From CAZEHS01 sp964424355 (GTDB lineage Bacteria > Bacillota > Clostridia > Peptostreptococcales > Acidaminobacteraceae), in contig CAYRIO010000006.1 in assembly GCA_964424355.1 (NCBI GenBank), positions 98,611 to 162,610 on the forward strand: DNA of 64,000 nucleotides, written 5' to 3'. The position numbers and the translations under genes are program-made. Positions 1 to 9,963 of the stretch are shown piece after piece; the first letter of the stretch is position 1; every line of letters begins with the position of its first letter. The notes beneath the pieces were generated by a model. That model was not told where the DNA came from. It searched no databases and saw nothing but the letters and a program-made list of their open reading frames with translations.

Positions 1-1256
1 GGGTTTCCATGGTTCACCAGGAGCTCAATCAGGTTCGCCAGCGCAGTATCTGCGACAATATCTGGCTTGGCCGCTACCCGAAGAAAGGGCTCTTCATCGA
101 TGAAGAGAAAATGTACACAGAGACCCTGGCAATTTTCAAGGAACTGGATATCAATCTGGATCCCAGCGTGAAACTGAACAAACTCTCTGTTTCAGAGATG
201 CAAATGGTGGAAATCGCGAAGGCTGTATCCTATGATTCCCGGATCCTGGTCCTGGATGAGCCGACCTCCTCTCTCACCGAGAAGGAAGTGGAGCATCTGT
301 TTCGGATCATCCGGGCACTGCGGGATCGCGGCGTCGGCATCATATATATTTCTCATAAGATGGAAGAAATCTCGAAGATCTCAGATGATGTCACCATCAT
401 GCGGGATGGAAAATGGATTGCCACCAGGCGGACGACGGATATCACCACCGATGAGATCATCAACCTCATGGTGGGCCGGGATCTGACCCATCGGTTCCCG
501 CCCAAGGGGAATTCCCCCGGGAATGTGATTTTGGAGGTCCGTGATTTTACAGGGTTGATCCAACCTTCCTTTAAAGGTGTTTCCTTCGATCTGAAGAACG
601 GCGAAATTTTAGGGGTTGCCGGTCTGGTGGGCTCCAAGCGGACCGAGGTCGTTGAGGCGGTATTCGGCATCCGTCAGATTGCCGGCGGCACCCTGAAGCT
701 TCACGGCCGGGAGATCCGGAACACCCATCCCAACAAAGCCATCGAGCACGGCTTCGCCCTGGTTACGGAAGAACGGCGGGCCAACGGCATCTTCGCCATG
801 CTGCCGGTCAGCTTCAACACCATCATTTCCAACATGAAAAAATACACCAACCGGATCGGACTCCTCAGCGATAAGCTGATTGAAACCGATACCCGGTGGG
901 CCATCGATTCCATGCGGGTGAAGACCCCCTCTTCCAAGACCCTGATCCGAAACCTTTCCGGGGGGAACCAGCAAAAGGTCATCATCGGCCGCTGGATGCT
1001 GACGGAACCGGAAATATTCATGATGGACGAGCCGACCCGGGGAATCGATGTCGGGGCAAAATACGAAATATACCAGCTGATGATCGATTTGGCCAACAAG
1101 GGGAAAGGAATCATCATGATTTCTTCGGAAATGCCCGAACTCCTGGGCGTCACGGACCGGATCCTGGTTATGAGTAATGGACAGGTCGCCGGCATCCTGA
1201 ACACTGCCGAAGCCACCCAAGAAGAAATCATGCGGCTCTCAGCCAAGTATCTGTAA
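1..1256 (+). CDS. mglA: Galactose/methyl-galactoside ABC transporter ATPase MglA, 5'-truncated by window edge
   Basis: This is the ATP-hydrolysing subunit of a galactose/methylgalactoside importer of the RbsA/MglA type, with two fused ABC domains. The reading frame is already open at base 3, so the gene begins outside the window. About 90 N-terminal residues, including the first Walker A, are missing compared with the roughly 506-residue family. Visible are the first-domain signature LSVSEMQ and Walker B ILVLDEPTSS, then in the second domain LSGGNQQKVIIGRW and MMDEPTRGID. MglC follows 18 bp later, and the substrate-binding protein gene is presumably upstream. Sequence resemblance to E. coli MglA is strong throughout. 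Confidence 0.95.
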   Translation, partial: VSMVHQELNQVRQRSICDNIWLGRYPKKGLFIDEEKMYTETLAIFKELDINLDPSVKLNKLSVSEMQMVEIAKAVSYDSRILVLDEPTSSLTEKEVEHLFRIIRALRDRGVGIIYISHKMEEISKISDDVTIMRDGKWIATRRTTDITTDEIINLMVGRDLTHRFPPKGNSPGNVILEVRDFTGLIQPSFKGVSFDLKNGEILGVAGLVGSKRTEVVEAVFGIRQIAGGTLKLHGREIRNTHPNKAIEHGFALVTEERRANGIFAMLPVSFNTIISNMKKYTNRIGLLSDKLIETDTRWAIDSMRVKTPSSKTLIRNLSGGNQQKVIIGRWMLTEPEIFMMDEPTRGIDVGAKYEIYQLMIDLANKGKGIIMISSEMPELLGVTDRILVMSNGQVAGILNTAEATQEEIMRLSAKYL

Positions 1257-1274
1257 TCGGAGGAGGAAACCCCA

Positions 1275-2303
1275 ATGAAAGCTAAACTCGCATCCCTGAA
1301 GGGGATGAATATCCGGGATTTTATGATGAACAACGCCATATCCCTGGTCCTGCTGGCCCTTGTTCTGATCATCATCTCCATTGCACCGGACTTCATGTCC
1401 CTGCTGAATCTCACCAATATCCTGTCCCAGGCCTCTACCCGGGTCATCATCGCCCTGGGTGTGGGCGGAATCCTGATCGCCCAGGGGACTGACCTCTCAG
1501 CCGGGCGGCTGGTAGGCCTTTCCGCCGTCATCTCCGCATCCCTCCTCCAGGCACCGGCATATGCCTACCGCATGTACCCGGATCTCCCGGCGATGCCCAT
1601 GTGGATGCCGATCCTTCTGGCCATGGCTGTCACCTCGGTCTTTGGTCTGGTCAACGGTTACATCGTTGGCAAGTTCCAGGTGCCGCCCTTCATTGCCACC
1701 CTGGGTATGATGATCATCGTCTATGGCATCAACTCCACCTACTACGACCGTCCGCCTTACGGGGCTCAGCCCATCGGCGGTCTGGACCCGGCATACATGA
1801 AGTTCGCCCAAGGGTATTTCACCGTGGGGGGCATCATGATCCCGTACCTCGTCATCTACGCCCTGATCACCACCGCCATCATCTGGGTCATCTGGAACAA
1901 GACGCGACTGGGCAAGAACATGTACGCCATCGGCGGCAATCCTGAAGCCGCTGCGGTATCCGGGGTAAACATCCTGGTGAACCTGCTGATCATCTACACC
2001 CTGGCAGGGGCCCTCTACGGCTTCGCCGGTTCATTGGAAGCAGCCCGGGTGGGAACCGCCACCAACAATACCGCCAACATGTATGAGCTGGATGCCATTG
2101 CGGCCTGCGTCGTGGGCGGGGTGTCCACCTCCGGAGGAATCGGCACCATCGGCGGCGTTATCACCGGGGTTCTGATCTTCCAGGTGCTCAACTACGGCTT
2201 GGCCTTCATCGGCGTGAATCCTTACATCCAGTTCATCATCAAGGGTCTGATCATCATCACCGCAGTAGCCATCGACATCCAAAAATACATCAAGAAAAAA
2301 TAG
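1275..2303 (+). CDS. mglC: Galactose/methyl-galactoside ABC transporter permease MglC
   Basis: This integral-membrane permease forms the channel of the Mgl importer. The 342 residues match the family length. They carry the conserved GVGGILIAQGTDLSAGR and AIGGNPEAA stretches and end in a basic KKK tail, with about ten hydrophobic segments. The ATG follows a strong GGAGGAGG ribosome site just after the mglA stop. It belongs to the mglA-mglC-galK-galE-galT-GH42 operon, so imported galactose is delivered directly to the Leloir enzymes encoded next. Confidence 0.95.
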   Translation: MKAKLASLKGMNIRDFMMNNAISLVLLALVLIIISIAPDFMSLLNLTNILSQASTRVIIALGVGGILIAQGTDLSAGRLVGLSAVISASLLQAPAYAYRMYPDLPAMPMWMPILLAMAVTSVFGLVNGYIVGKFQVPPFIATLGMMIIVYGINSTYYDRPPYGAQPIGGLDPAYMKFAQGYFTVGGIMIPYLVIYALITTAIIWVIWNKTRLGKNMYAIGGNPEAAAVSGVNILVNLLIIYTLAGALYGFAGSLEAARVGTATNNTANMYELDAIAACVVGGVSTSGGIGTIGGVITGVLIFQVLNYGLAFIGVNPYIQFIIKGLIIITAVAIDIQKYIKKK

Positions 2304-2320
2304 CGAATGGGGAATGCCAC

Positions 2321-3484
2321 GTGTATACGCAAGTAAAAGATGCTTTCAGAGCTGTCTTTGGCAGCTCCGGGGACGTACGCTCTTTTTTCGCCCCCGGCAG
2401 GGTCAACCTGATCGGAGAATACACGGATTTCAACGGCGGTCATGTCCTGCCCTGTGCCCTGACCATCGGCACCTATGCCGTTGCCCGGAAAAGGGACGAC
2501 GCCGGGATCCGCTTGTATTCCGTCAATTTTAAAGAGCAGGGGGTCCACGAACTGTCCCTGAACACCCTGGAGAAGGATGATGCCCACGACTGGGGCAACT
2601 ATCCCAAGGGGGTTGCCTCGACGCTGATCCAGGCCGGGTTCCCCATCGATTATGGCTTCGATATCGCCTTTGGGGGGAATATCCCCAACGGAGCGGGGCT
2701 TTCCTCCAGTGCCTCTATCGAGGTGGTCACCTCCGTGATCCTGAACGCCCTGTTCGGACTGGGGATTCCCCTGGACCGGCAGGCCATTCTGGCCCGAAAA
2801 GCCGAAAATCAGTATATCGGTGTGAATTGCGGCATCATGGATCAGTTCGCCATCGCCATGGGGAAGGAGGACCATGCCGTACTGCTGAACACCGATACCA
2901 TGCATTATGAGCAGGTGCCCCTCCGGCTCAAGGGCTACCGCCTGGTCATTGCCAATACCAATAAAAGGCGGGGGCTGGCGGATTCAAAGTACAACATCCG
3001 TTTTGCCGAGTGCCGGGAAGCCCTGGGGGATCTGCAAACGGTGATGGCCATCCAAACCCTGGGGGAACTGGACACCGCCCGGTTTGAAGGGGCCTCCCAT
3101 GCCATCCGGAACCCCGAGGCCATGAAACGGGCCCGCCATGCGGTTTCAGAGAACGAACGGACCCTCCAGGCCCTGAAGGTTCTGAAATCTGGAGATCTGG
3201 CCGGCTTCGGCCGCCTGATGAACGCTTCCCATCAGTCTTTGCAAACGGATTTTGAGGTCAGCTGCCCTGAACTGGATCTGCTGGTGAGCCTGGCCCAGGG
3301 CCATGAAGGGGTTCTGGGGGCCCGTTTGACGGGTGCCGGTTTCGGAGGCTGCACCGTGAACCTGGTGGCAGAAAGCCAGGTGGCTTCTTTCATCAGCCGT
3401 GTAGGCGAACAGTATGCTGCCGTCATCGGATACGCCGGGGATTTTTATGTGGTGGAAGCCGGAGACGGGGCCAGAGAAATCTAG
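2321..3484 (+). CDS. galK: Galactokinase
   Basis: GalK phosphorylates galactose to galactose-1-phosphate, the first step of the Leloir pathway. It is a GHMP-family kinase of 387 residues. The galactokinase signature GRVNLIGEYTDFNGGH lies near residue 22, the glycine-rich ATP loop GAGLSSSAS near residue 127, and the third GHMP motif GARLTGAGFGGC near residue 330. The start is a GTG with only a weak upstream GGGGA, so expression may depend partly on coupling to mglC, which ends 17 bp upstream. The galE start follows 9 bp after the stop. Confidence 0.96.
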   Translation: MYTQVKDAFRAVFGSSGDVRSFFAPGRVNLIGEYTDFNGGHVLPCALTIGTYAVARKRDDAGIRLYSVNFKEQGVHELSLNTLEKDDAHDWGNYPKGVASTLIQAGFPIDYGFDIAFGGNIPNGAGLSSSASIEVVTSVILNALFGLGIPLDRQAILARKAENQYIGVNCGIMDQFAIAMGKEDHAVLLNTDTMHYEQVPLRLKGYRLVIANTNKRRGLADSKYNIRFAECREALGDLQTVMAIQTLGELDTARFEGASHAIRNPEAMKRARHAVSENERTLQALKVLKSGDLAGFGRLMNASHQSLQTDFEVSCPELDLLVSLAQGHEGVLGARLTGAGFGGCTVNLVAESQVASFISRVGEQYAAVIGYAGDFYVVEAGDGAREI

Positions 3485-3493
3485 GAGGCACAG

Positions 3494-4483
3494 ATGAAGA
3501 TATTGGTCACCGGCGGTGCCGGTTATATCGGATCCCATGCGGTCCACGGGCTCATCCAAAGCGGTTATGACGTGGTGGTGGCGGATAATCTCTCCACCGG
3601 CCACCGGGAAGCCCTGCATCCGGAAGCCATCTTCTGCAAGGGGGATATCCGGGACCGCCGGTTCCTGAAGGACCTCTTCGAAGCCCATCCGATTGATGCC
3701 GTCCTACATTTTGCGGCGGCGTCCCTGGTCGGGGAGAGCATGGAAGACCCCCTGAAGTATTACGACAACAACCTCACCGGTACCCAGTGCCTGCTGCAGG
3801 CCATGGTGAACGCCGGTGTGGATAAGATTGTTTTTTCCTCCACGGCGGCGGTGTACGGCGAGCCTGTGGAGACCCCCCTGAAGGAAACCCACCGGACCCA
3901 GCCCCTCAACACCTACGGTGAAACCAAGCTGGCCATGGAAAAGATGATGCAGTGGTGCAGCCAAATCCACGGCATCCGTTTTGTGTCCCTCCGCTACTTC
4001 AATGTGGGCGGCGCCCACCCGGAGGGGCATATCGGCGAGGCCCACATCCCGGAAACCCACCTGATCCCTCTGATCCTGCAAGTTCCTCTGGGGCAGCGGG
4101 AAGCGCTCCGGATCTTCGGAGACGATTATCCCACCCGGGATGGCACCTGCGTGCGGGATTATATCCACATCGCGGACCTGGTGGACGCCCATGTCCTGGC
4201 CCTGGGGAAGCTGATTGCCGGTGATGCCGGCGGCATTTTCAACTTGGGAACCGGGGAAGGCTATACGGTTCTTGAAATGCTGGCAGCCGCCCGGAAGGTG
4301 ACCGGTCATCCGATTCCCGCAGAAATCTGTCCGCGACGGGCAGGGGATCCGGCGGTACTGGTGGCATCACCGGAAAAAGCCTGCCAGGAGCTGGGGTGGC
4401 AGCCGCGGTTCACCGCCATTGAAGAGATCATTGCCAGCGCCTGGCGCTTTCATCAGAGCCACCCCAAGGGCTACAAGAAGTGA
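3494..4483 (+). CDS. galE: UDP-glucose 4-epimerase
   Basis: GalE interconverts UDP-galactose and UDP-glucose with bound NAD. It is an extended short-chain dehydrogenase of 329 residues. The N-terminal NAD loop is TGGAGYIGSH. The catalytic YxxxK appears as YGETK near residue 146, and a Ser/Thr triad member lies in SSTAAVYG. The ATG is preceded by AGGAGG. It sits between galK and galT in the same operon, which completes the cycle that regenerates UDP-glucose. Confidence 0.96.
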   Translation: MKILVTGGAGYIGSHAVHGLIQSGYDVVVADNLSTGHREALHPEAIFCKGDIRDRRFLKDLFEAHPIDAVLHFAAASLVGESMEDPLKYYDNNLTGTQCLLQAMVNAGVDKIVFSSTAAVYGEPVETPLKETHRTQPLNTYGETKLAMEKMMQWCSQIHGIRFVSLRYFNVGGAHPEGHIGEAHIPETHLIPLILQVPLGQREALRIFGDDYPTRDGTCVRDYIHIADLVDAHVLALGKLIAGDAGGIFNLGTGEGYTVLEMLAAARKVTGHPIPAEICPRRAGDPAVLVASPEKACQELGWQPRFTAIEEIIASAWRFHQSHPKGYKK

Positions 4484-4491
4484 GGATCCCC

Positions 4492-6003
4492 ATGATCGAT
4501 ACGCTGATTGAACAATTGATCCTTTACGGACTCCAAAAGGGACTGATCGAAAAAGACGATGCGGTCTGGGCCCGGAACAGCCTGATGGCTGTCCTGAACA
4601 TCGATGCCATCAGGCCAGTTACAGTGGCGGATTCTCCGGTGGACCACGTGTCCGTGCTGGAGCAGATTCTGGACTGGGCCTTCGAGACCGGCCGCCTGGC
4701 CTCCCGGTATGCGGACCATAGCGACCTGCTGGACACCCAGCTGATGGGGTGTCTGACCCCCCGACCCTCGGAAGTGATAGCCGACTTTCGGATACGGTAT
4801 GCAGGGGCCCCGGAGGCGGCAACCGATTGGTTCTACGCTTTCAGCCAGAATTGCCATTACATCCGCATGGACCGGGTCGCCAGGAATCAGTCCTGGCAGG
4901 CGGATACCGCCTATGGCTGTCTGGACATCACCATCAACTGCTCCAAACCTGAAAAAGATCCCAAGGCCATCGCTGCGGCGGGCAATACCGCCTCGGCGGA
5001 TTACCCGGCCTGCCTCCTGTGCCTGGATAACGTGGGCTATGCAGGGCGATTGAACCACCCGGCCCGGCAGAACCTCCGGGTGATCCCGGTGACACTCAAC
5101 GGGGAACCCTGGTATTTTCAATACTCCCCCTATGTCTACTACAACGAGCACGCCATCATCTTCAGTGAAAAGCACCTTCCCATGGCCATCACCCGGGAAA
5201 CCTTTATCCGGCTCCTGGATTTCATAGAAATATTCCCCCACTATTTCATCGGCTCCAATGCGGATCTTCCCATTGTGGGGGGCTCCATGCTGTCCCACGA
5301 CCACTATCAGGGAGGGCGCTACGAATTCGCCATGGCCCGTGCCTCGGTCCTGGAGCATCATGGCTTGAAGAGGTTTCCCCAGGTTTCCTGCGCCCATCTG
5401 AACTGGCCGCTGACGGTCCTGCGGCTCACCAGCCCGGATCGGGAGCAACTGCTGGGGGCGGCGGAAGCCCTGCGCGTTGGCTGGCAGGCTTACTCGGATC
5501 CGGAGGCGGGGATTCTGGCCGCCTCACCGGCGGGGCGGCATAATACCCTGACCCCCATCGCCCGGCGCCGGGACACGGATTTTGAACTGGATCTGGTCCT
5601 GCGCAACAACCGCCAGGACGAGGACCATCCTGATGGGATTTTCCACCCCCATGCTGAAATCCACCCCGTGAAAAAAGAAAATATCGGCCTGATTGAAGTG
5701 ATGGGGCTGGCAGTCCTGCCGGACCGTTTGGTCGGTGAACTGCAGGACTTGGCAGCGTGGTTCACAGCGGTGGATCCCAGCGGAGAGCCGGTCCTGCCGG
5801 AAGCCCTTGAAAAATTCGCCTACCTGCTCCATGTCCTGAAAGGCCTGGCAATCCCAGCGGGCACGGCTCCCGGCAAAGCCCTGGAGCAGGCCGTCAGTGC
5901 AGTTTTCCTCCAGGGTCTGGAGCACTGCGGCGTCTACGGTGTCGGTGAAGCAGGGCAGCGGGGCGTCCGGCGGTTCATCGATGCAATCAATTCAGGAGCG
6001 TGA
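4492..6003 (+). CDS. galT: Galactose-1-phosphate uridylyltransferase, type 2
   Basis: GalT transfers UMP from UDP-glucose to galactose-1-phosphate. At about 503 residues it belongs to the long Firmicutes type (COG4468 class), not the shorter E. coli form. The histidine-rich stretch GGSMLSHDHYQGGRYE resembles the nucleotidyl-transfer site of this class. I chose ATG 4492, with AGGA five bases upstream, over a GTG at 4480 that overlaps the galE stop and has no ribosome site. The GH42 gene begins 4 bp after its stop. Confidence 0.93.
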   Translation: MIDTLIEQLILYGLQKGLIEKDDAVWARNSLMAVLNIDAIRPVTVADSPVDHVSVLEQILDWAFETGRLASRYADHSDLLDTQLMGCLTPRPSEVIADFRIRYAGAPEAATDWFYAFSQNCHYIRMDRVARNQSWQADTAYGCLDITINCSKPEKDPKAIAAAGNTASADYPACLLCLDNVGYAGRLNHPARQNLRVIPVTLNGEPWYFQYSPYVYYNEHAIIFSEKHLPMAITRETFIRLLDFIEIFPHYFIGSNADLPIVGGSMLSHDHYQGGRYEFAMARASVLEHHGLKRFPQVSCAHLNWPLTVLRLTSPDREQLLGAAEALRVGWQAYSDPEAGILAASPAGRHNTLTPIARRRDTDFELDLVLRNNRQDEDHPDGIFHPHAEIHPVKKENIGLIEVMGLAVLPDRLVGELQDLAAWFTAVDPSGEPVLPEALEKFAYLLHVLKGLAIPAGTAPGKALEQAVSAVFLQGLEHCGVYGVGEAGQRGVRRFIDAINSGA

Positions 6004-6007
6004 AGCC

Positions 6008-7999
6008 ATGACGATGCCCAACAGCAACCCCCTGATGTTAGGGGTCGATTATTATCCCGAGCACTGGCCCGCAGATTTCCTCGAAAAGGATCTGGCGGCC
6101 ATCCGGGCCACCGGTGCCAACACCATCCGGATCGGCGAGTTCGCCTGGCACCTCATGGAGTCCCTGCCGGGTCAGTATGATTTCAGCTTCTTTGACACCG
6201 TCATTGAAAAGGCCAAGGCCGTGGGGCTGGCTGTGATCTTCGGGACGCCCACCGCCACGTTTCCGGCATGGCTTGCCGCGGCTCATCCTGAAATTCTGTC
6301 TCAAAACGAAACCGGCCAGGTCTGGAGCTTCGGAGGCCGCAGGCAGTACTGCTTCAATTCTCCTGCCTATCAGAAAGCCGCTGAGGCCATCACGGAAAAG
6401 CTGGTGGCCCATTATGGCCAGGAACCCGCTGTCATCGCCTGGCAGGTGGATAACGAATTCGGCCATGAGGGCAGTGATTTCTGTTTCTGTGAAATCTGCC
6501 ATGAGGAATTCCAGCAGTGGCTGGAGGAGACCTACCAGCATATCACCCATCTCAATGAGGCCTGGGGCACCATCTTTTGGGGGCAGACCTACAACACCTT
6601 CAATGAAATCCCCAGTCCCCGGCCCACCATCACCACCCATAACCCCAGCCTGCTTCTAGACTGGGCCCGGTTCCGCAGCGATGCCATCAATGGCTTTGCC
6701 CGGCAGCAGATCACCGCTATCCGGCGGCACAAGGGCGATCATCAGCTGGTGACCCACAATCTCTTCGGCGGCTACTTCAATCGCTGCTACGATCAGAACA
6801 CCCTGGCCGACATGCTGGACGTGGTCTCATTCGACAACTATCCGGTCTGGGGCGGTCTTGAAAAGCCCATTTCCCCGGCTCGGTCTGCCCTGGCCCTGGA
6901 CTATATCCGGGGGCTCAAACAGCAGAATTTTTGGATATTGGAACAGCTGATGGGCTCCCAGGGCCATCAGGCAATCGGTTATCTGCCGCGGCCCGATCAG
7001 GCGGTGCTATGGTCCTTCCAGGCCATGGCCAGGGGCTGTGAAGCCCTGCTGTATTTCCGCTGGCGGGGAATGACCCGGGGGGCTGAGCAGTTCTGTCTGG
7101 GCCTGATCGATCAGGATAACCGCCAAGGCCGGAAGGTTCAGGAGGCCAGCGGCTTCTTCGGAAAGGCTGCCGAGAATGCCGCTGTGTTCCGTAGCCCGGT
7201 GAAGAGCCAGGTCTGCGCCCTCTATGATTTCGATTCGATCTGGTCGTGGCATTATCAGCCCCAAAGCGCTGGATTTGATTATGAGACGGAATTCTGCCGC
7301 CTGTACGAACCCTTCTATCAGCACAATATAGCCGTGGATGTCCTCAGCACCGACCGAGATTTTTCCGGGTACCGGGTTCTGCTGGTCCCTGTCCTGCAAA
7401 TTGTCAATGAAGCCCTGGTCAAGCGGCTGGAAGCCTTTGCGTCCGCAGGGGGGATCGTGGTGTTCACCTTCCGCACCGGCATCAAGGACAAGCACAACAA
7501 TCTCCATTTCTTAAAGACACCCCCCTGCCTGCTCCGGAATATGATGGGGCTGGAGGTGACAGAGGCCGAATCCCTGGGGGCCCTGGGTAGCGCTTCCGTC
7601 AGCGGCTGCGGTCCTAAGCAGGGCCAGTCCGGAGAATTCGCCGTATGGCGGGATCTGATCACCCCCTTGGAGGCGGAAGTCCTTTACCGGTATGACGATT
7701 CTCCCTACCAGGATTTCGCGGCGGTGACCCGGAATTCCTATGGTCGCGGATGGGTCTACACCGTCGGCGGCGGGGCAGATATGTCCCTGCTGATGGATCT
7801 GGCGGCGGAAATCCTCCAGAGGGCCGAGATTCCATGGATCCCCAGCGTCCCCATGGTCGAGGTGGTGACCCGGGAGCTTGGAGACGGCGGCTCATGCCGC
7901 ATCCTCATGAACCATTCCGGCAGTGTCCAGAGCCACGGCGATCACCGTCTGGCTCCCTACGAAGTCCTGATTGCGCCCGCCCCGATTCCAACAGAATAG
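6008..7999 (+). CDS. GH42 family beta-galactosidase
   Basis: This enzyme hydrolyses terminal beta-galactosides such as lactose or galacto-oligosaccharides, giving galactose to the upstream Leloir enzymes. The 663 residues match glycoside hydrolase family 42 in length. The acid/base Glu lies in WQVDNEFGH and the candidate nucleophile Glu in WILEQLMG. A cysteine cluster (FCFCEICHEEF with an earlier RRQYCF) fits the zinc site of this family. No signal peptide is visible, so it is cytoplasmic. The chosen ATG follows AGGAG at 5994; an in-frame extension to 5897 overlaps galT and was rejected. It is the last gene of the operon. Confidence 0.93.
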   Translation: MTMPNSNPLMLGVDYYPEHWPADFLEKDLAAIRATGANTIRIGEFAWHLMESLPGQYDFSFFDTVIEKAKAVGLAVIFGTPTATFPAWLAAAHPEILSQNETGQVWSFGGRRQYCFNSPAYQKAAEAITEKLVAHYGQEPAVIAWQVDNEFGHEGSDFCFCEICHEEFQQWLEETYQHITHLNEAWGTIFWGQTYNTFNEIPSPRPTITTHNPSLLLDWARFRSDAINGFARQQITAIRRHKGDHQLVTHNLFGGYFNRCYDQNTLADMLDVVSFDNYPVWGGLEKPISPARSALALDYIRGLKQQNFWILEQLMGSQGHQAIGYLPRPDQAVLWSFQAMARGCEALLYFRWRGMTRGAEQFCLGLIDQDNRQGRKVQEASGFFGKAAENAAVFRSPVKSQVCALYDFDSIWSWHYQPQSAGFDYETEFCRLYEPFYQHNIAVDVLSTDRDFSGYRVLLVPVLQIVNEALVKRLEAFASAGGIVVFTFRTGIKDKHNNLHFLKTPPCLLRNMMGLEVTEAESLGALGSASVSGCGPKQGQSGEFAVWRDLITPLEAEVLYRYDDSPYQDFAAVTRNSYGRGWVYTVGGGADMSLLMDLAAEILQRAEIPWIPSVPMVEVVTRELGDGGSCRILMNHSGSVQSHGDHRLAPYEVLIAPAPIPTE

Positions 8000-8026
8000 A
8001 GTCTCCCCTTTTTCTTTTTATCCGGG

Positions 8027-8059
8027 CCACAGCATCCCCCTGCTGTGGCTGTTTTTTTT
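8027..8059 (+). terminator. Intrinsic terminator of the mgl-gal operon
   Basis: An 8-bp perfect stem, CCACAGCA against TGCTGTGG, encloses a six-base loop. A run of eight T follows it. It lies 27 bp after the GH42 stop and closes the galactose operon. Confidence 0.9.
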
Positions 8060-8273
8060 AGGTGCCCGGCGATGGAGCGGCAGGGTTTCAAGGTCCTTGG
8101 GGCGATGGAATCGGCGGTTTATAGCCTATTCATCCGGGGTACAATCATAAGCAAAACTATTTTGTGAATAAATCGCCTCAAGGGGTGCATAATGCTGTAG
8201 AATACTAGCAAGAATAGGAACTATCGGTGAAAATCCGCCGCGTGATAGCTTTCAGCTGGAAAGGAGAAATGTC

Positions 8274-9917
8274 ATGAAACCAGTGTTCATTTTGGGGCAT
8301 AAGAACCCTGATACGGATTCCATCTGCTCAGCGCTGGGGTATGCCGCCCTGCGGAACAGACAAGGAGAAACCACCCGGTTCATTCCGGGGCGGATCGGAG
8401 AGATCAGCCCGGAAACCGCATTTGTCCTGTCGTATTTCAGTCTTCAGGAGCCGGCATATATCGCCAATCTGAAAGCACAGGTTTCAGATCTGAACCTTCG
8501 GAAGATCGCTTCCGTTTCTCCTGAAATATCCCTGAAGCGGGCCTGGCAGGTCATGCAGGAAAACCAGATCACGACCCTGGCCATCAGCCGGAATGAGGTC
8601 ACCTTGGACGGCATGGTCACCATCGGCGACCTGGCCCGGTCGTATCTGGACCCCATCGACAGCCGGGCCCTTGCGGATGCCTGCACCCCTTTTCGGAATA
8701 TGCTTGAGGTCCTGGACGGCGAGCAGGTGGCCGGGGATCCGGAGGGCTGTTTCACCTCCGGGCAGGTCCTGGTCGGCGCCATGAACCCCGAGCGGATGGA
8801 GCAGTTCCTGCAGCCGGGGGATGCCATCATCCTGGGCAACCGCATGGACAATCAGTGGAGCGCCATTGAAATGGGGGCCGGGCTGCTGATCCTCACCGGC
8901 GGGTCTGTGCTGGATCCGGCCATGGTCAAACGGGCCGCCGCAAGGAACTGCGCCGTGATCCAGTCCCCTTATGATACCTTCAAGGTAGCCCATCTGGTGA
9001 ACCAGAGCCTGCCGGTGAAGCACGTGATGAAGGTTCAGGATCTGGTCTCCTTCGAGCTGGACGATTATCTGGATGAAACCCGGGAAGTCATGGCGGCGAA
9101 GCGCTACCGGAACTTTCCCGTTGTCGATGAGCACGGGGCCTATGCGGGCTTGATTTCCCGGGCCCTGCTCCTTAACCTGGAGCGGAAGGCTGTGATCCTG
9201 GTGGATCACAACGAGCGGTCCCAGGCGGTGGACGGCCTTGAAGAGGCGGAAATTTTGGAGATCATCGACCATCACCGCATCGGGGATATCCAGACCAGCG
9301 GTCCGGTGGTCTTCCGCAACCAGCCGGTGGGCTGTACCGCCACCCTGATTGCCGGTCTGTACCAGGATGCTGGAATCCTACCGGAAAAATCCATCGCGGG
9401 GGCCCTTTGTGCGGCGATCCTCTCCGATACCCTGATGTTCAAATCTCCCACCTGCACCGAACTGGACCGTCAAACCGCCCGGTATCTTGCCGCCGAAGCC
9501 GGCATCGACCCCATGCAGTTCGCCCGGGAAATGTTCCGCGCAGGATCCAAAATTCGGGAAAAGACAACAGAAGAGCTGTTCTATCAGGATTTCAAGCGGT
9601 TCAACGCGGGAAAACTCACCATTGGCGTGGGCCAGATCAGCAGCATGGATCTGGAGGAGCTTGAAGAGGTGAAGGATCCCCTGAAGGCCCTGATGAAAAA
9701 AATCATCGATGACAACAAGTTCGATCTGCTCCTCTTCATGCTGACGGATATCGCCCGGGAGGGGACGCTGTTGTTGTTCATGGGTGAAAGCGGGGAGCTG
9801 ATATCCCGGGCATTCGGAGAAAAAGCGGATAATCAGGAGGTCTACCTGCCAGGTGTCGTATCCCGAAAAAAACAAGTTATTCCGCCGCTGTTGAATTCCA
9901 TCAACCAAGGCATATAA
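8274..9917 (+). CDS. Manganese-dependent inorganic pyrophosphatase with CBS-DRTGG-CBS regulatory insert
   Basis: This is a family II (DHH) pyrophosphatase that hydrolyses pyrophosphate to two phosphates. Metal-binding motifs are GHKNPDTDS at residue 6, LVDHNE near 307 and IIDHHRIGD near 325, with a DHHA2-type C-terminal domain. At 547 residues it is far longer than the roughly 310-residue simple form. The extra residues, about 65 to 300, fit the CBS-DRTGG-CBS insert of adenine-nucleotide-regulated CBS-PPases. The ATG has AAGGAG upstream. It is preceded by 214 bp with no gene and no convincing promoter, and appears to be monocistronic. Confidence 0.92.
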   Translation: MKPVFILGHKNPDTDSICSALGYAALRNRQGETTRFIPGRIGEISPETAFVLSYFSLQEPAYIANLKAQVSDLNLRKIASVSPEISLKRAWQVMQENQITTLAISRNEVTLDGMVTIGDLARSYLDPIDSRALADACTPFRNMLEVLDGEQVAGDPEGCFTSGQVLVGAMNPERMEQFLQPGDAIILGNRMDNQWSAIEMGAGLLILTGGSVLDPAMVKRAAARNCAVIQSPYDTFKVAHLVNQSLPVKHVMKVQDLVSFELDDYLDETREVMAAKRYRNFPVVDEHGAYAGLISRALLLNLERKAVILVDHNERSQAVDGLEEAEILEIIDHHRIGDIQTSGPVVFRNQPVGCTATLIAGLYQDAGILPEKSIAGALCAAILSDTLMFKSPTCTELDRQTARYLAAEAGIDPMQFAREMFRAGSKIREKTTEELFYQDFKRFNAGKLTIGVGQISSMDLEELEEVKDPLKALMKKIIDDNKFDLLLFMLTDIAREGTLLLFMGESGELISRAFGEKADNQEVYLPGVVSRKKQVIPPLLNSINQGI

Positions 9918-9963
9918 TAGAAGTGAATCAGAAATGTACACTGACACTCTTTGGAGGATCTTT

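Noticed and set aside
701..1531. Long leftward open frame opposite mglA/mglC
   Set aside because: It is a shadow of two well-identified genes, has no ribosome site and a composition typical of antisense frames in GC-rich DNA.
4471..5448. 325-codon leftward frame opposite galT
   Set aside because: The frame exists only because of the third-position GC bias of galT; galT is unambiguous.
8060..8273. Searched for a riboswitch before the pyrophosphatase
   Set aside because: Only weak promoter-like boxes were seen, with badly spaced -35/-10 pairs and no terminator-antiterminator pair.
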